Origin: Thelonectria olida
Lineage: Eukaryota > Ascomycota > Sordariomycetes > Hypocreales > Nectriaceae
DNA: 64,000 nt
Reading direction: 5' to 3'
NCBI GenBank assembly: GCA_020736575.1
Contig: JAGPYM010000006.1
Span: forward strand, 1 to 64,000
The first letter of the stretch is position 1. Every line of letters begins with the position of its first letter. Of the stretch, positions 31,666-43,794 are shown piece after piece. The notes below the pieces were generated by a model that was given only the letters and a program-made list of their open reading frames with translations, ran no database searches and was not told the DNA's origin. The position numbers were made by a program, and so were the translations under genes.

Positions 31666-34190
31666 TGCCTAAATATCCTACTTCTTAAGGAGACCGGAGT
31701 CGGAAAGTTAACATTTATTAACGCCTTCGTTAACTATCTCACGTTCGATACCCTCGAGGACGCGATCCAGGAAGAAAAGCTGCGCTGGCTGATTCCTTTC
31801 AAATTCTCCTACCCCGACTTGTCTGGTCCCAATCGGAAGCCCGTCCTCAACAAAGACGTCTGTGTTGGGCACGACAAGAATGAAATGGATGGATCCGCAG
31901 GCTCGTCTGCCACACAGAAAACCAAGGTCTATCGCCTGAAGATCGGAGACACCGTCATCCGCCTGATCGATACACTAGGAATTGGAGACACCGGAGGCTT
32001 TGATTAGAACAAGAAGAACTTGGCTAATGTCCTCTCTACCCTCGGCAGCCTTGATGAGCTTCACGGTATCCTTTTCCTGCTCAAGCCTACCATGTCCCGA
32101 TTGACCCCAGCAGTTCGTTGGTGTGTCAAGGAGCTCCTCACTCATCTTCACAAAGATGCGGCACGCAATCTGGTTTTCGGATTCACAAATACCCGTCAGG
32201 CGGGCTACACACCAGGTGACTCTTATAAGCCACTGAAGTCTCTTCTCAACGAGGTCGATATTACCCTCAACGGGGAGATTGTATATTCCTTTGATTCCGG
32301 GGGCTTTCGCTTCCTGGCAGCCCTGAAGGAAGCCAGGAACGAGATGGATGGGATTGATGTCTTCCGTCGAAGCTGGGAAAGATCCAAGAGCGAAACCCAC
32401 CGACTCTTGCACCACTTTCAGACGCTTCAGCCTCATACAATCCAGAGTACAATCAGCCTCAACCGAGCCCGAGAGCTCATCACAGCCTTAACCCGGCCAA
32501 TGGCAGATATTACCGATACCATCGACAACACGATAAGAATCAATAATCAACGGCTGAATGAGCTCCAAGACTCTCGATGCAAAGGCGACGAGCTCAAGCC
32601 AAACTTCACTTCCAGAGGGTCATCATTCATGCAACGATGCTTGAAAGGCCAAGAACTGGTTGCTGCGATCAGGCGTGTGTGGAATATCGTGATATCGGCA
32701 CAGGAGAGAATCGTCCTATGTACAAGACCCTATGCCACGACCCCTGTTACCTCAGCGATGTCGACGCTGACGTTGTTGGGCATGGCAACCTAACCAAGTG
32801 TCGGGCTATGAACCGGACAGACTGGTGTCGCAGATGCAGCCACCAATGGCAGCAGCATTTTCGCTTCCAGTGGCAGCAGAAAGAGATGGTTGTGGAGGAA
32901 AGGGACAACGTGGCGAGGCAGATTCGCGACAACGAGTCGGAAATCCAGGTTAAGGAAGCCGCAATCGAGAGCATAAAACAAAAACCAGAAGAGGCCAAAG
33001 CAGTACGGCAAGAGATACGAGACGCAGCCGTTCAATTTGGTCTCATCCTCAAGCACAAGAGTATCACTCCCTACAACGATGAGACGATTTCTTACCTGGA
33101 CATGCTCATCAAAGAGGAGAGGCAAACAGCGCAGTACGCCAAATGTGTAGGACTTAGAGGTTCGAAAAGACAAAAGGATCGGCTGGACAGTCTGACACAC
33201 AGTCAGAACGAGTATCAAGAAAGAATCGCCGAGTTCGAGCAGGTGAATGAGACTGCAAAGAAACAACTTCTGGATGAGGGGAGTGTCGATGGCCTGATCC
33301 AGCGCCTTTATTCTCTCGAGAGCCGGGGTCCAAACTTGAGGGAAATCATGAAGCTTGCTAAGAAGGCGACCTCCTCATTCTCCTCCGAACAAGAGTTCAA
33401 TGGTCCTTGGGAGACAAAGTCTGACCAATGACTCGAACTGGGTTGCATCCCAGGCCTCTGAAGAGTCATCATCCGTCTATAGGCCTAGGAATAGGCTGGG
33501 AAATGAATCTAGTTCTGAATCAACCGCCACAGCTAGGCAAGCCTGCTGGAACGGGTCGGGCTGCCGGGAGGCAGACTGCAAGTTCGAGCATCCTCCAGCG
33601 CCGCCATGCCATAATGGCAAAGACTGCTACAAAGCAGGTTGTACTTTTAGCCACCCACGTCCAAGTCATTGCAAGGACGGCACTAGCTGCCGGAATGGAG
33701 AATGCCCCTTTTCATACCCCTGGCAAAGGCCCAAATCTTGTCGGAATGGTCCCGGATGTCGAGAGGTGGATTGCAAGTTCGAGCATCCTCCAGCACCTCA
33801 ATGCCGCAACGGAAAGGACTGCTACAAGGATGACTGCACCTTCAGCCATCCACGCCTTCATCATTGTAAGGACGCTGCGAAATGCCGAAATCAAGCATGT
33901 GTCTTTGCTCATCCCTGGCCACGACCGAAATTTTGTAGGAATGGGCCCGGTGTCGGGATGCAGACTGCAGCTTTGAGCATCCTCCAGCAACGGAATGTCG
34001 CAATGGAAAAGACTGCTACAAATCTGGTTGTACTTTCAGCCATCCACGCCCTCGTCACTGCGGCAATGGACCTAGCTGCCGGAGTGAAGGTTGTGCCCTT
34101 GCACATCTCTGGCCAAAATCACAGTTGTGCAAGAGTGGCTTTCTATGTCGAGCCAAGGATTGCAAGTTTGAACATCCTAGCAGGGGATAA
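31666..34190 (+). pseudogene. Large fungal GTPase-like protein with coiled coil and CCCH-finger array, multiply broken
   Basis: From the RIP boundary the frame reads LLLKETGVGKLTFINAFVNY, a P-loop where the family has GETGVGKST; the G-to-K and S-to-L changes are G-to-A and C-to-T. RLIDTLGIGDTGGFD follows (switch DTPGxxD-like), then TAG at 32005, a Gln position. HGILFLLKP, RNLVFGFTNTR (guanine-specificity-like strand) and SFDSGGFRFLAAL continue in the same frame. Near 32602 one A is missing; the next frame gives YKTLCHDPCYLSDV, CRAMNRTDWCRRCSHQWQQH and a coiled coil with NDETISYLDMLIKEERQ, as in fungal DUF8206-type G-domain proteins. Near 33400 the frame changes again, into a CCCH array. A further base is lost near 33950. 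The GTPase and fingers may be one gene or two neighbours. Not functional as read. Confidence 0.7.
33541..34187 (+). repeat. Array of ten CX5CX4CX3H (Nab2-type CCCH) finger units
   Basis: Ten units run from CWNGSGCREADCKFEH to CKSGFLCRAKDCKFEH. They are ordered as three-finger modules repeated about every 186-190 bp (types CRNGPGCREVDCKFEH, CRNGKDCYKDDCTFSH, CKDAAKCRNQACVFAH), plus one final finger. Units 1-6 are in one frame; 7-10 follow a one-base loss at about 33950. The spacing is that of Nab2-type zf-CCCH domains, which bind poly(A) or other RNA. The final frame ends at TAA 34188-34190. Confidence 0.8.
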
Positions 34191-34572
34191 GTAGGTAGCC
34201 TAGATACTGTACAATGATTATAGGGATTGTAGTAGAGTTCGTTTTTGTGCCCCGATTCACAGGGGGTAGAGTTCATTTAGATAACAGTTTGCTTTAATTT
34301 CTACTACCCAGCCGGGACCTCTATTTATCTCAGAATCAGAATTGCGTCTGTCGCTCGCCTTGAACCTTGTTAGACCAACAATGCTCACGTCGTCGGGGAC
34401 GATAGGTATCCGCCTGATTTAGCATCTTATTATCCTAGGAGTCTCTGAGGCGGTACCTCCATCCAACCGATTGCTGTCCTAAAGTTCTGAACCTCTTAAG
34501 GTTAAAATCTAGATCTTACAAGGCAGATTTGTGGCTGGTACCCCTAACGGGAGATTGAGCTGGAATTAAGCT
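34191..34572. other. Gene-free stretch
   Basis: 3' flank of the CCCH array; nothing recognised. Confidence 0.45.
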
Positions 34573-34579
34573 TATAAAT
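34573..34579 (+). promoter_or_regulatory. TATA-like box
   Basis: TATAAAT 82 bp before the ATG at 34661, followed by a C/T/A-rich leader; supports a gene start there. Confidence 0.4.
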
Positions 34580-34660
34580 CTCCGCGTCTCAACACCACCA
34601 GGCCTTTTCGCTCAGAAACTCTAAACCTCGATCCAACAACTCATTCTTCCCTCTGACAAC

Positions 34661-35235
34661 ATGGTCAACATTAGCTTTCTCCCTCTTTCCAACGTGGCCA
34701 GCCTCAGAGCATGGGGCGAAGATAGAAACTGTACTGCCAAGTTTGATCACTGTGGTCATTTCCTTCTGGACATCGGTACGCCGACCTCTTGACTGCAGGG
34801 GCATCACCTTTGACTGGAACTCATGTGGTTCAACCCTCAGACTATCGTTGGAGGTCCATCCACCTTGTCTCTCAAGTGGGTCGATCCGAGTGCCCATCTG
34901 TATCTCAACAAGTTCTACACGAAGTACGCACTGTTCCCAAAAAGGCGTCGGTATATCTATTGACACTTCTCTTCAGGCCACAAGACCTTCACTGCAACAC
35001 CTACCTAGAACAAGGCATAGCGACCTGCACTTCCACCGTCATTTCGGTCATCAGTGGCCAGAGGGCTACCAGTGTGACGACTGAGACAACTTCGAGGCCT
35101 TGGATTTACTTTTACCCCGATGGTGTAACTGCGGGCATTGAGAAGCTCGATGGCAAGCCAATCACCACTCCTACTACAACCCCTCAGCCTTTCTACACCA
35201 CTGTTATACCGACCGCATATCAGACTCATTATTGA
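34661..35235 (+). pseudogene. Unresolved gene: promoter and coding-like pieces in different frames
   Basis: ATG at 34661 opens MVNISFLPLSNVASLRAWGE with NCTAKFDHCGHFLLDIGT, then a stop at 34793. Another frame reads GITFDWNSCGSTLRLSLEVH, a third FNPQTIVGGPSTLSLKWVDP. The last part, CNTYLEQGIATCTSTVISVI then SRPWIYFYPDGVTAGIEKLD and a Thr/Pro-rich end, stops at 35235. I could not join these with acceptable introns (the obvious GT-AG pair leaves only 23 nt). It may be a broken secreted-protein gene or one with unusual splicing. Family unknown. Confidence 0.3.
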
Positions 35236-35989
35236 GACTAGTGGCATATTTAATGACGTTGAACTCGCCTATTCGGCTGCATCATTCGAGGCGAGAGTCA
35301 AAACCACCTTCTGCGTCGGGCACAGGCTTAGCCGCTCCTCTTTCCATTAACAGTACTGCCCGCTTTTGATTAACCTAGCATGCTCTTGAAGATGAATTTT
35401 CCTATTTTGGAGGTTCTACCATGCTAATATAGATAGTGACACTTGCTGTTATGAGGAGGGCCTTGCCATTTTGTGATGTGATATGCCAAAGTGTTATGAA
35501 AGGGTGCGATGAGCGACGAGCAGGATAGAGAATCAACGGGGCTGAGCTGAGGAAGGTCTACTGTGATATGGCTCTAACCCCGAGAGGCTGGGCCAGGACT
35601 TTGATAGATGTGGCTGCCGAGACTTGTGCGATGGGATAACCCTGCCAAGACTGGGCTTTGGACTCCCTTGCCGGCATCTACCTTGGTGTCACCGACCCCC
35701 TGCGCTTTTTCGCACGGTAGCAGCTTCTGTTTCAAGCCCCAATCTCTTATATCGTTTGCTCTTGACAGTTCGAGGGGGTCTTCCAGTCCCTCGCACTCTC
35801 ACTCGGCTCAACATCACACAATCAATCACCCCAGGCCCCCGAGCTCCAGCTGTACAGGCCCGAAGTGCGTAAAACGTACAATCCCTGCTCATGTCAAAGC
35901 TCGCGCGTGGACTCGCAGGTAGGAACGCCCCAATAGCAACCTACGGCCTTGGAACCTGTTAGGATAACGATGACACCCTATGGCTCCAG
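35236..35989. other. Gene-free stretch
   Basis: Short frames only (35608-35922, low complexity). No gene supported. Confidence 0.45.
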
Positions 35990-37045
35990 CTGCAGGTTCC
36001 TTATATTATTATTAAAAAAGCCAATAATCTAGGCACATAATAGAGGTCGATATAGGCTAAACCCTAGCCTTATATCTATTATAATAAGCTTCTTAATAGG
36101 GCTTACAGTTAGTCTTAAAGTGAAAGTCCCTATTAAGTAAACCTTACTTAAGGAACCTTATTCCGGGCCTTTAATATAAAAGTACCTATTCTTTTTATTT
36201 AACCCTAGTTTATATAATTTAACTAATAATATAATATATAATAGTTAAAATGCCTAACTTTTTATTAATTAAATATAATATAATCTAATTAAATAATAGA
36301 AATTATATAGCTATTTATTATATATTAAAATATATAAATTTCTTTAAATATATTAAGCTAATAAGAGATTTTAATAGGTATTTAAAAGAGTTATAACTTT
36401 TAAATATTCTTATATTATTTAATATAAATATACTATTAAATATTAATTAAAAATTAATTTAATTATTTTAAATTATAAGATTTTAATTAAAAGACTTAAT
36501 GTATATTAATATTATTATAACTTTCTTATATAGAAAGTTAAAAACCTTATATAACTTTTTAAAAGGGAAAGAAAAATCTATTTTAAGAATAAATAATAAG
36601 CAATTTATTAAAATAATCTAATTAAATACTTATAAACTATAGCTTTAGGAGCTATTATATATAATAGTAATAATTTAAATAGTTACTTAAAAGGCTATAA
36701 AGGAAAATTTAAAAATAAAAAGTGGGATAAATAAATATAAGGGTTAAAAAAGGGAGGGGCTAAAAAGGTTAAATAAAAAAGAAAAGTTTAAAAAAGGTTA
36801 AAATAAGTCTAAAGGCATTTAAACTAATAGAAATAGAGCAAGGCAACCAGGTAGCAAAATATACTAAAAAGTTTATATAATAATAAAAATTACTAATTGT
36901 AAAGACTACTACTCTTAATAAACTTAAAAGCTTTAGAAATATTAGATTTTATATATTTAGGTATAGTAAATAAAATGTAATAAAAATTATAATTAGGGCA
37001 GAAAGATTAATTGAGATATTGCATATTAAAGGTTGTAATATAATT
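35990..37045. repeat. RIP-type A+T block, about 1 kb
   Basis: TA-rich and without frames. An ATG-led segment from 36250 retains faint coding texture, but the ancestral element cannot be identified. A short direct repeat, GGGTGGCCGAGAA, flanks the right edge (about 37063 and 37080). Confidence 0.7.
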
Positions 37046-37346
37046 GCAATATAGGTGGGTAAGGGTGGCCGAGAACCCCGGGTGGCCGAGAAGTCGGTGC
37101 TTTGACTTAATATTAATCTTTATTGTATCTCTGACCGTCACCCTCCCTTCACGTCTTCTGCCGACCGCCGGAGTAACTGGACGTTGTCCACGAGAAATGA
37201 CACCCGCCGAGGAAGGGCCTTCTCGAGCTGTATCTGGAAGCATTGCGCGCTGCGAAGTAGTTTACTTTTATGCGCCCGTTTCGTCCTCAGTTGGGCATAC
37301 TTTCGAAATGCTCACTCCAAATCCTGTTTCGCTCCGATTTCTTTGC

Positions 37347-40300
37347 TCAAAATGCCCTCTCACCAGTAAACCTCTCGGCGGGCCAACCTTGCATAGTGCA
37401 CTTTTCCTCCACAACGTCACCGCCCATAATGAGTGTATGCTCCAAGAGGCAACTGTCGTTCTTCATGGTTGCACCACTCAAAAGTCTGCTACCTGTCCGC
37501 AGCACGCATCTGTCGCCCACCTCAAGCCTGTTCAAATCAAACTTTCCTCGCGTGTTTATATGCGCGACAACGCTTGCGTCGTCAACAACCACTCTGTCTC
37601 CGAGAGTGATCAAGTCAGGCTCGGTGAACATAACACTCGGCGCACCATTTGCAAAGAGGGCGCAGTCTTTCCCAATCTTGGCACCCAGAGCTCGGAAGTA
37701 AAGAACGATCCAATTTGTCCCAGTGAGAAGTCCCAGAACACCGTTTCCTTGGTAGCACTGTCGTCGCAGCCTTTCAACGCCCAAGAAAATTTGCCAGCGC
37801 TGGCAGTAGGGTGACTTGTCCCAATCATAATTGCCAGGCATTCTGCGACCTAGCAGCGCCCACTTGGAACCAATAACGATGAGGAGTGCTAACACAGCCT
37901 GAGCTGTCGTGAGGACGGCGATAGTCACAAACGCGAGCAAAAAGACTGCTAGAAGGTCATACCCAATGCTCATTTCCTGTGGGACAAACCGCTTGATGAT
38001 GGCATCCACAAACTGCATCGACGAGACGCCAGGCACGTTCCAATAGAAAGCCGCAAAGACAGTAAGGAATGAAGAATAGCAGAAAATAGTAAACGGGCCC
38101 AAGACACGGTATGGTGCCAGCTTCAAGTAGAAGGCTCGTCCAAATGGCGACAGGTTGTCGGCCGAGTCGTCGTCGGTAGTGCTCTGATCCGCGTTGCTAT
38201 CAGAAGTTATGAAGGAGTCGTTGGAGATAAAGCTTTCAGCCCTTGCTCCATTTCTTGATTCTGTCAAAGTCCCTTCGCTGCTCATGCGATGAGGGTGCGT
38301 TTGCACGGGCCCCTTCTTCTCCGTGTGCCTGTGGCCTGCCAGCGTATCAATGCCACTCATGGCTTGCATGTGAGGCCTGGACATTGACCTTACCTGAACG
38401 TCACGACCAGTCGAGAGACAGACAGCATCTCCGTCTTTGGAACCGACATAAGTGCCCCCAGCTGGATACTGTTTGCCTCTACGCGTCAACGCGCCGGACC
38501 CCATGGTAACTCGCTCCCCGATGTCTACACTAGGAAGAAGGCAGACCCGGTCGGCGATCATGGCGCGATCCCTGATGACGATGGTTCCGGAGCCAATGCC
38601 ATCTGTAGTGATAAGATGCGCACGAGAACCGAAGATAACATCATTTCCAACGTCAAGCAAGTGGTAATCACCAATACTGGGCCCGGTGCCCGGCCAGTAG
38701 ACTCGCTTACCCACTCTGGCTCCCAGCATCCTCAGGGCAACAGAGGTAGCCTCGTAGTGCTGCCCAAACATGCCAGTGAAATCATGGAGACGAGGAATCG
38801 GTAGAAGAGTTTTCATGAGGCCTGCCCTCCAGATGGCAACTGTTCCCGTTCCCGTTCCCTGCGCCAGGCTGGGACAAAGCTTTCCAAACATTGCGTCTAG
38901 GAGCAGCTTGACCAAGATCGTAAAGGCAAATAGGAAAAATGGGCTGAAGAGGCATCTTAGGATCAGTGAAAGGTAGTGGTACCCTACCCGTTCCGCTTTT
39001 GAAAACCAGTCCAGAGCATCGCGAATCGGTGAGTGAGTTACAGATGGCTTTTGCATAACCATTCCGAGACGACCAGCCATCCATGGAATAAGAGTCAAGA
39101 CCCACGCCACAAGCTTGAGTGGAATCGTAAATAGTAACTCGAGCACCCTGTGAGGTTTGGGGGCTTTATTCGGTGACAGATCCCGGTATTCCTCATCGGC
39201 GTCATCCATCTCCCAGCTTGACGTGTTGGGGCCGAGACAAGTGTTTGGGGGGATGTTTACACCAGGGGCAATTATAGAGGCTGTCCCAACACAACAGTTC
39301 TTACCAATCGTAATCCGTCCCAAGTACATGGTCGTGTTACCTTCTGCTGCGAAGGGTCGGCACGTACAATGGGTGAGAACGACTCCATCCCGGATATCTA
39401 GAAGATCCCATTCCCCAAGGGCTGAACCAGCTAGCTTCACGTTCTTCCCGATCTTCGCCCCCATCAGGCGACAGTAGAGTCGCTCCATAGTATCGTTCAT
39501 AGCGAAGAACCCTTTGTCGCAGATGCTCGTGATCTTCTGGACCATCCACCAGCGGGTGTGATACAACCCCCACATAGGATAGAGGCCCTCTCGATAACGG
39601 CCAATAATCAACCACTTGCAAATAATTCCAAAAATTGGAGCAACGACACAGATAATGACGTGGGAAATCCAGACTGAAAACGTCAGATTGAGCAGGCGGC
39701 CGGGGACAGAATTATTGGTAGGCAATAGCTGACTATATGCCAAAGCTACCACGAATACTGTCCATTGGAATGCCCTCCTCAATGGATAGATGACGGCCAA
39801 AGGAATCAGTTGTACAAGCATGAGGAATGGATTGGTCGAACTTTTCACGTCGGTGCACCCAACTGGATTCTCTTGTCCCTCTTTGAGAGGGCTCGACTTC
39901 GTCAGCCCGTCAATTTGGGATGCCAGGGCGGCGACAGTCCCGTCATTAAAGATGGCGCTGATTGGAAGGCGCACATTGAACTGAGCGCGTAAGGCGGACA
40001 TCAGACGTCCAGCACGCAAAGAATCACCACCAAGACTGAAGAAGTCAACGTCATGGGGAATGTCGCTTGGCGGGCACGACAAGATATCTGCGAAAGCCTT
40101 TGTCACCAATCCTTCAGTTAAACCTCCTCGCTTTTCGAGGCATGCACCTAGCAGTTGATTCAAGTCTTCCAGAAGTCGATCTTCATCAACCTTCCCAAAG
40201 CCGTCACATGGCAATGGGTCAGGCATGGCATGTATTTGTCCCGGGATCATAAAGTTGTCCAGAGACTGTTCCAACTCACGCTTGAGACTGTCGACAGCAC

Positions 40301-42540
40301 TGGGTTGCAATTTCTCTGCACTGGAGTCCGATGGGGCAAGAAAACCTTCAACCCCGGCATCTTTCGCGCCCGCCCGGCAGTACACTCTAATGTTGGCGGG
40401 TACTAGGTCGCTCAGCTTTGCGCAGAGTTGGCCAAAATCCACAGTGCAAGGTGACGAAGGAATAGGTACCGATAGAGCAGTATCGGGTGGTGGGCAGGTA
40501 GCCTCCCAGTGCCTCTGTAAATACGGCGTGTCATTTGTGATATCGGGGATACTGAGACGTTGTCCAAGCTGGATGCGCAGGACTTTGTTGTTCTTCTTGG
40601 GTAGGTCATCCATGTAAGTGATGAGTACAGGCCACTTAGCCTGCTGGAGCGACGATCTCAAGGCGCTTTGAAGACCCTTGAGGTCCACACGAGGCTTGTC
40701 GGGTGGCGAGACTAAGGCGACTGCCACAACCTCCTGGAGGACATCGTGATAGGCCGAGAAGGCCAGTACCTTGGTGACGCGACCGCTGATGGGGGAATCA
40801 GGAGACATGGATGCCGACATGATGGCGTTCTCAACCTCAAAGGGCGAGATCAATTCTCCACCACGATTAATGACTTCTTTATTTCGGCCAGTGATATAAA
40901 GATAGCCGTCGTAATCCATATAACCCAAGTCACCAGTGTCGAACCATCCACTTTTATTAAAAGGAGACTTGTCATAGGTGCCATCTGGTTTGAGGTATCC
41001 CGGAAAGAGTGGTTCGCTGCGGACACATATCCGTCCCAAGCTTCCCGGGGGGGTAATGGTCTCGGACCAGTCTAGAATGGCCAGTTCTGGTCCCGCACTG
41101 ATGCCGGACGTCCCCTCACGATCCAGACGATAGTCCAAAGGAGGGGTGGAAATAGGCATGCATCTAAAGAATTGGTAAGTCCTCAACTCTTCAGGTCCCT
41201 AATCGATTTGACTTACTCCGTCATGCCATAGCTCGGAAGAACAACAGACTTGAAGGTGTCTCGTAGCTGGCAGGCGAGGGATGGAAGTAGACCGCCTGCC
41301 GCGTTACAGACCAGCCTGATTCGGCTATTTTTCAGGGCCTGGGGACGTGCAGTGGCCTCCGCAAGAATAACAGAATGCATCGATGGTGAAGCATAGTACC
41401 AGGTTGGCTGGATATCCTGAACCACATCCCAGAAGAGGTTTGGGTCAAAGACAGAACAGCAAACGGTGGAGCCACCCGAAAAGATAGGGGCAAAGATGTT
41501 TCTCACAAGGCCACCTCTGCATGCCGTCAGATCACTTAATACCCGGCGTTCTGGGTCAGGAAAACTCACACGTGATAAAGAGGCATCATATTGAGACACA
41601 CATCCTTGGGCGTAAGGCCCCAAAACTCTATCACAAACACGATCCCAGTGATGATGGAATGCATGGTTAACGGCACGACCTTCTTAGTGCCAGACGTACC
41701 GCTTGTGAACAGAATCAAGCTGATGTCATCACTCCTATTAGGCCGTCGTTCCGCGTGGGGATTTGACACCGGTGATCCTTTCAGGGTCCGGACCGACACG
41801 TCTGCCCCGTTGCGCCAGTCCATAATGAAGACGTTGATCTTCCTCTCTTTGACCCAAGGATCAGCCAATCGTAATTTCCCATAATCACCAGACGTAGTCA
41901 GAATAAATTCGGCTCTGGCTTGGACGACATCTGCTTGGAATTGCTCCGGACATGCCGAAGGGTTGATAGGCGCTGCAGTGTAGTAACTCGTGACAGCGAT
42001 GCAGGTGGCTGCTAGTAGAGGGCCGTTGGGAAGTGCGATGGCGACAATCGGCTTGGGACGCTCAACCTCAACGGGCAGACTGAAAGTAGAGACAAATCTC
42101 TGCAAGTCGCGGTATGTGATGTATTCAGCGGCATTAGTTGCTCGCAATGCCGGCCTGTCATCGCAGCTGATGAATTGGGAGAAGGAGCTATACGACTGCT
42201 TAACCAACTCTGTGGTAGCGTCAACTAGCCAGGCTGAGTTTCCATCCTTACGGGATTTACTCTCCTCAGGTAAGAGCTTGAAAAGCCGAGCATGGCAATT
42301 AATTAGGGCAAAGGTCGGCCATGGTCCGGGAAGCTCGGTCAACAGAAGATAGAATAGATGTAGCGGCCGGTAAGACGGTTGGGCTATTGGAGGGATAGAA
42401 GCCAAGAGCTGAGCCTTATCCAAGCCAGGTTGTCGGAGGGTCTGAAACTGTTGGCTTTCTTTAACCTGGGACAGGGGTACGTCATAAAGCCCCAGCAGGA
42501 GGGTCGAAAGACCTTGAGAAAATGGGTCTTTAGGCATCAT
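37347..42540 (-). CDS. NRPS-like A-T enzyme with membrane segments and three LbH domains (1695 aa; epsilon-poly-lysine-synthetase architecture)
   Basis: Three exons: 42540-41570, 41516-41217, 41163-37347; all phases agree (1696 codons). Residues about 100-750 form an adenylation domain: SLILFTSGTSGTKKVVPLTM, MMPLYHVGGLVRNIF (across intron 1), SYGMTECMPIS (across intron 2), GWFDTGDLGYMDYDGYLYI, GRNKEVINRGGE. It contains two A10-like ends, DLPKKNNKVLRIQLG and LPCDGFGKVDEDRL. A carrier domain follows, with DFFSLGGDS (Ser about 805). The rest has hydrophobic helices between three left-handed beta-helix transferase-like modules, near residues 990-1075, 1235-1320 and 1570-1690 (LGARVGKR, GAKIGKD, IGKNCCVGTASIIAPG). 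A-T plus membrane-spanning tandem LbH domains is the plan of Pls-type epsilon-poly-L-lysine synthetases, reported in bacteria and some fungi. The substrate cannot be read from sequence; another amino acid or an acyl group is possible. No lesion seen. Confidence 0.85.
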
Positions 42541-43794
42541 CGCGTGGACGAGCAGGTTATTGTCGAAGCGAGTTAAATGACTTGCTGTGGGTTCTAACGA
42601 GAGAAGTGATAAGTAGGTTGCTGAGAAGCTGATGAATATGCTTTGAACGGGGGAGTTTTCTAGCGTTATAAATCATTCATTTCTCACAACCTCAGAACCA
42701 CCAACGATGACCTAATCGACACCCTGTCTGAATTAGCACCCTTACGAGAATAAGCTTAACGAATATGATTATATGACCTTGATAATCATCATATTGCGCG
42801 AGCTCTGCATATCCAACGGCTGCGGCCACCATCACGTATGTATCTACGTTGGTGGGGTTTCGCCGATGAGAACGGGCCCAGCAGCTATCCATATCGACAG
42901 AAGTTGCCTGAGGGAAAAGCCAAGCATGACAAGAGATGACCGAGGGTTGCAGTCATCCTAAGGGAGTTACACCCAACAAGGTCGTCGTTCCTAAGCATTG
43001 GGGCCAGGCCAGAACAAGTTGTTGAGGATGTAACGTTCCAACTCGGTTTAGCTAGGGACATGCACCCGAAAACCATATTAAAAGTACTAGTGTCCAAATC
43101 CTCAAATCTTGTCCCGGAAGTAGTTCCTCAGAGCTGTGTTTCAGGGAGTCAATTGGTGGCTGGTCTACACTTTAGATCGAGAGGCAAAGGTTATGAGAAT
43201 CTTCGTGCCTCTAAAACGTGCATAGTGGGCCTGAGGGAATTCTTCACCAGCACCATCCTCAAATTGGTGAGTTTGAGCCCCTTCGAAAGAGTCCGGGATG
43301 ACTACCAAGTCCGGGTTCATCTGCCGAGATAATTATTTCGCTAGGTGAGAATTTGGCCGGATTTCTTACGAACTCCCTAAGAAGACTTGCTTCATTCAGT
43401 CGACCTTGTGCCCTTGCGTCTGCCTCACCCTCATCTCCCTCCCCATCAGTCGGCGCCCGTGATTTTTGTCAGCTTTGTCTTTTTTCCCTGCCTCCTCCTC
43501 ATCCGATCGCCGTCGAACAGTCATCCGCTCCTCGCATCACTATCCACAATCCACGATCTATCAAATCTCCCCATCTAATCTCTCAGCAAATGACCTCAGC
43601 TACCAGTTGAAGCACACTGATGAAAGGTAGCCGACCTAGTAAAGGCGCCATACTATTGGGGTTAGGACATGATTCCAACGAGGGGGTGAGTAGGTGTGAC
43701 TTGCCACCCACTGCTGGTAGGAGCGTTATGCTACAGCCTGGTGGGCGGAGTTGGGGTAGCTCTGCAGGCTCTAGCACTTGCAAACCTATAGGTC
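42541..43794. other. Gene-free stretch upstream of the NRPS-like gene
   Basis: Promoter side of the NRPS-like gene and the 3' edge of the tyrosinase remnant. Short frames only (for example 43060-43332). Confidence 0.45.

Noticed and set aside
35990..37045. Ty1/copia gag reading in the RIP block from 36250
   Set aside because: Only a faint ATG-led texture; the substitutions needed are not all RIP-type, so the family cannot be assigned.
37044..37814. Plus-strand frame of 256 codons
   Set aside because: Antisense to the C-terminal exon of the NRPS-like gene; no domain and poor composition.
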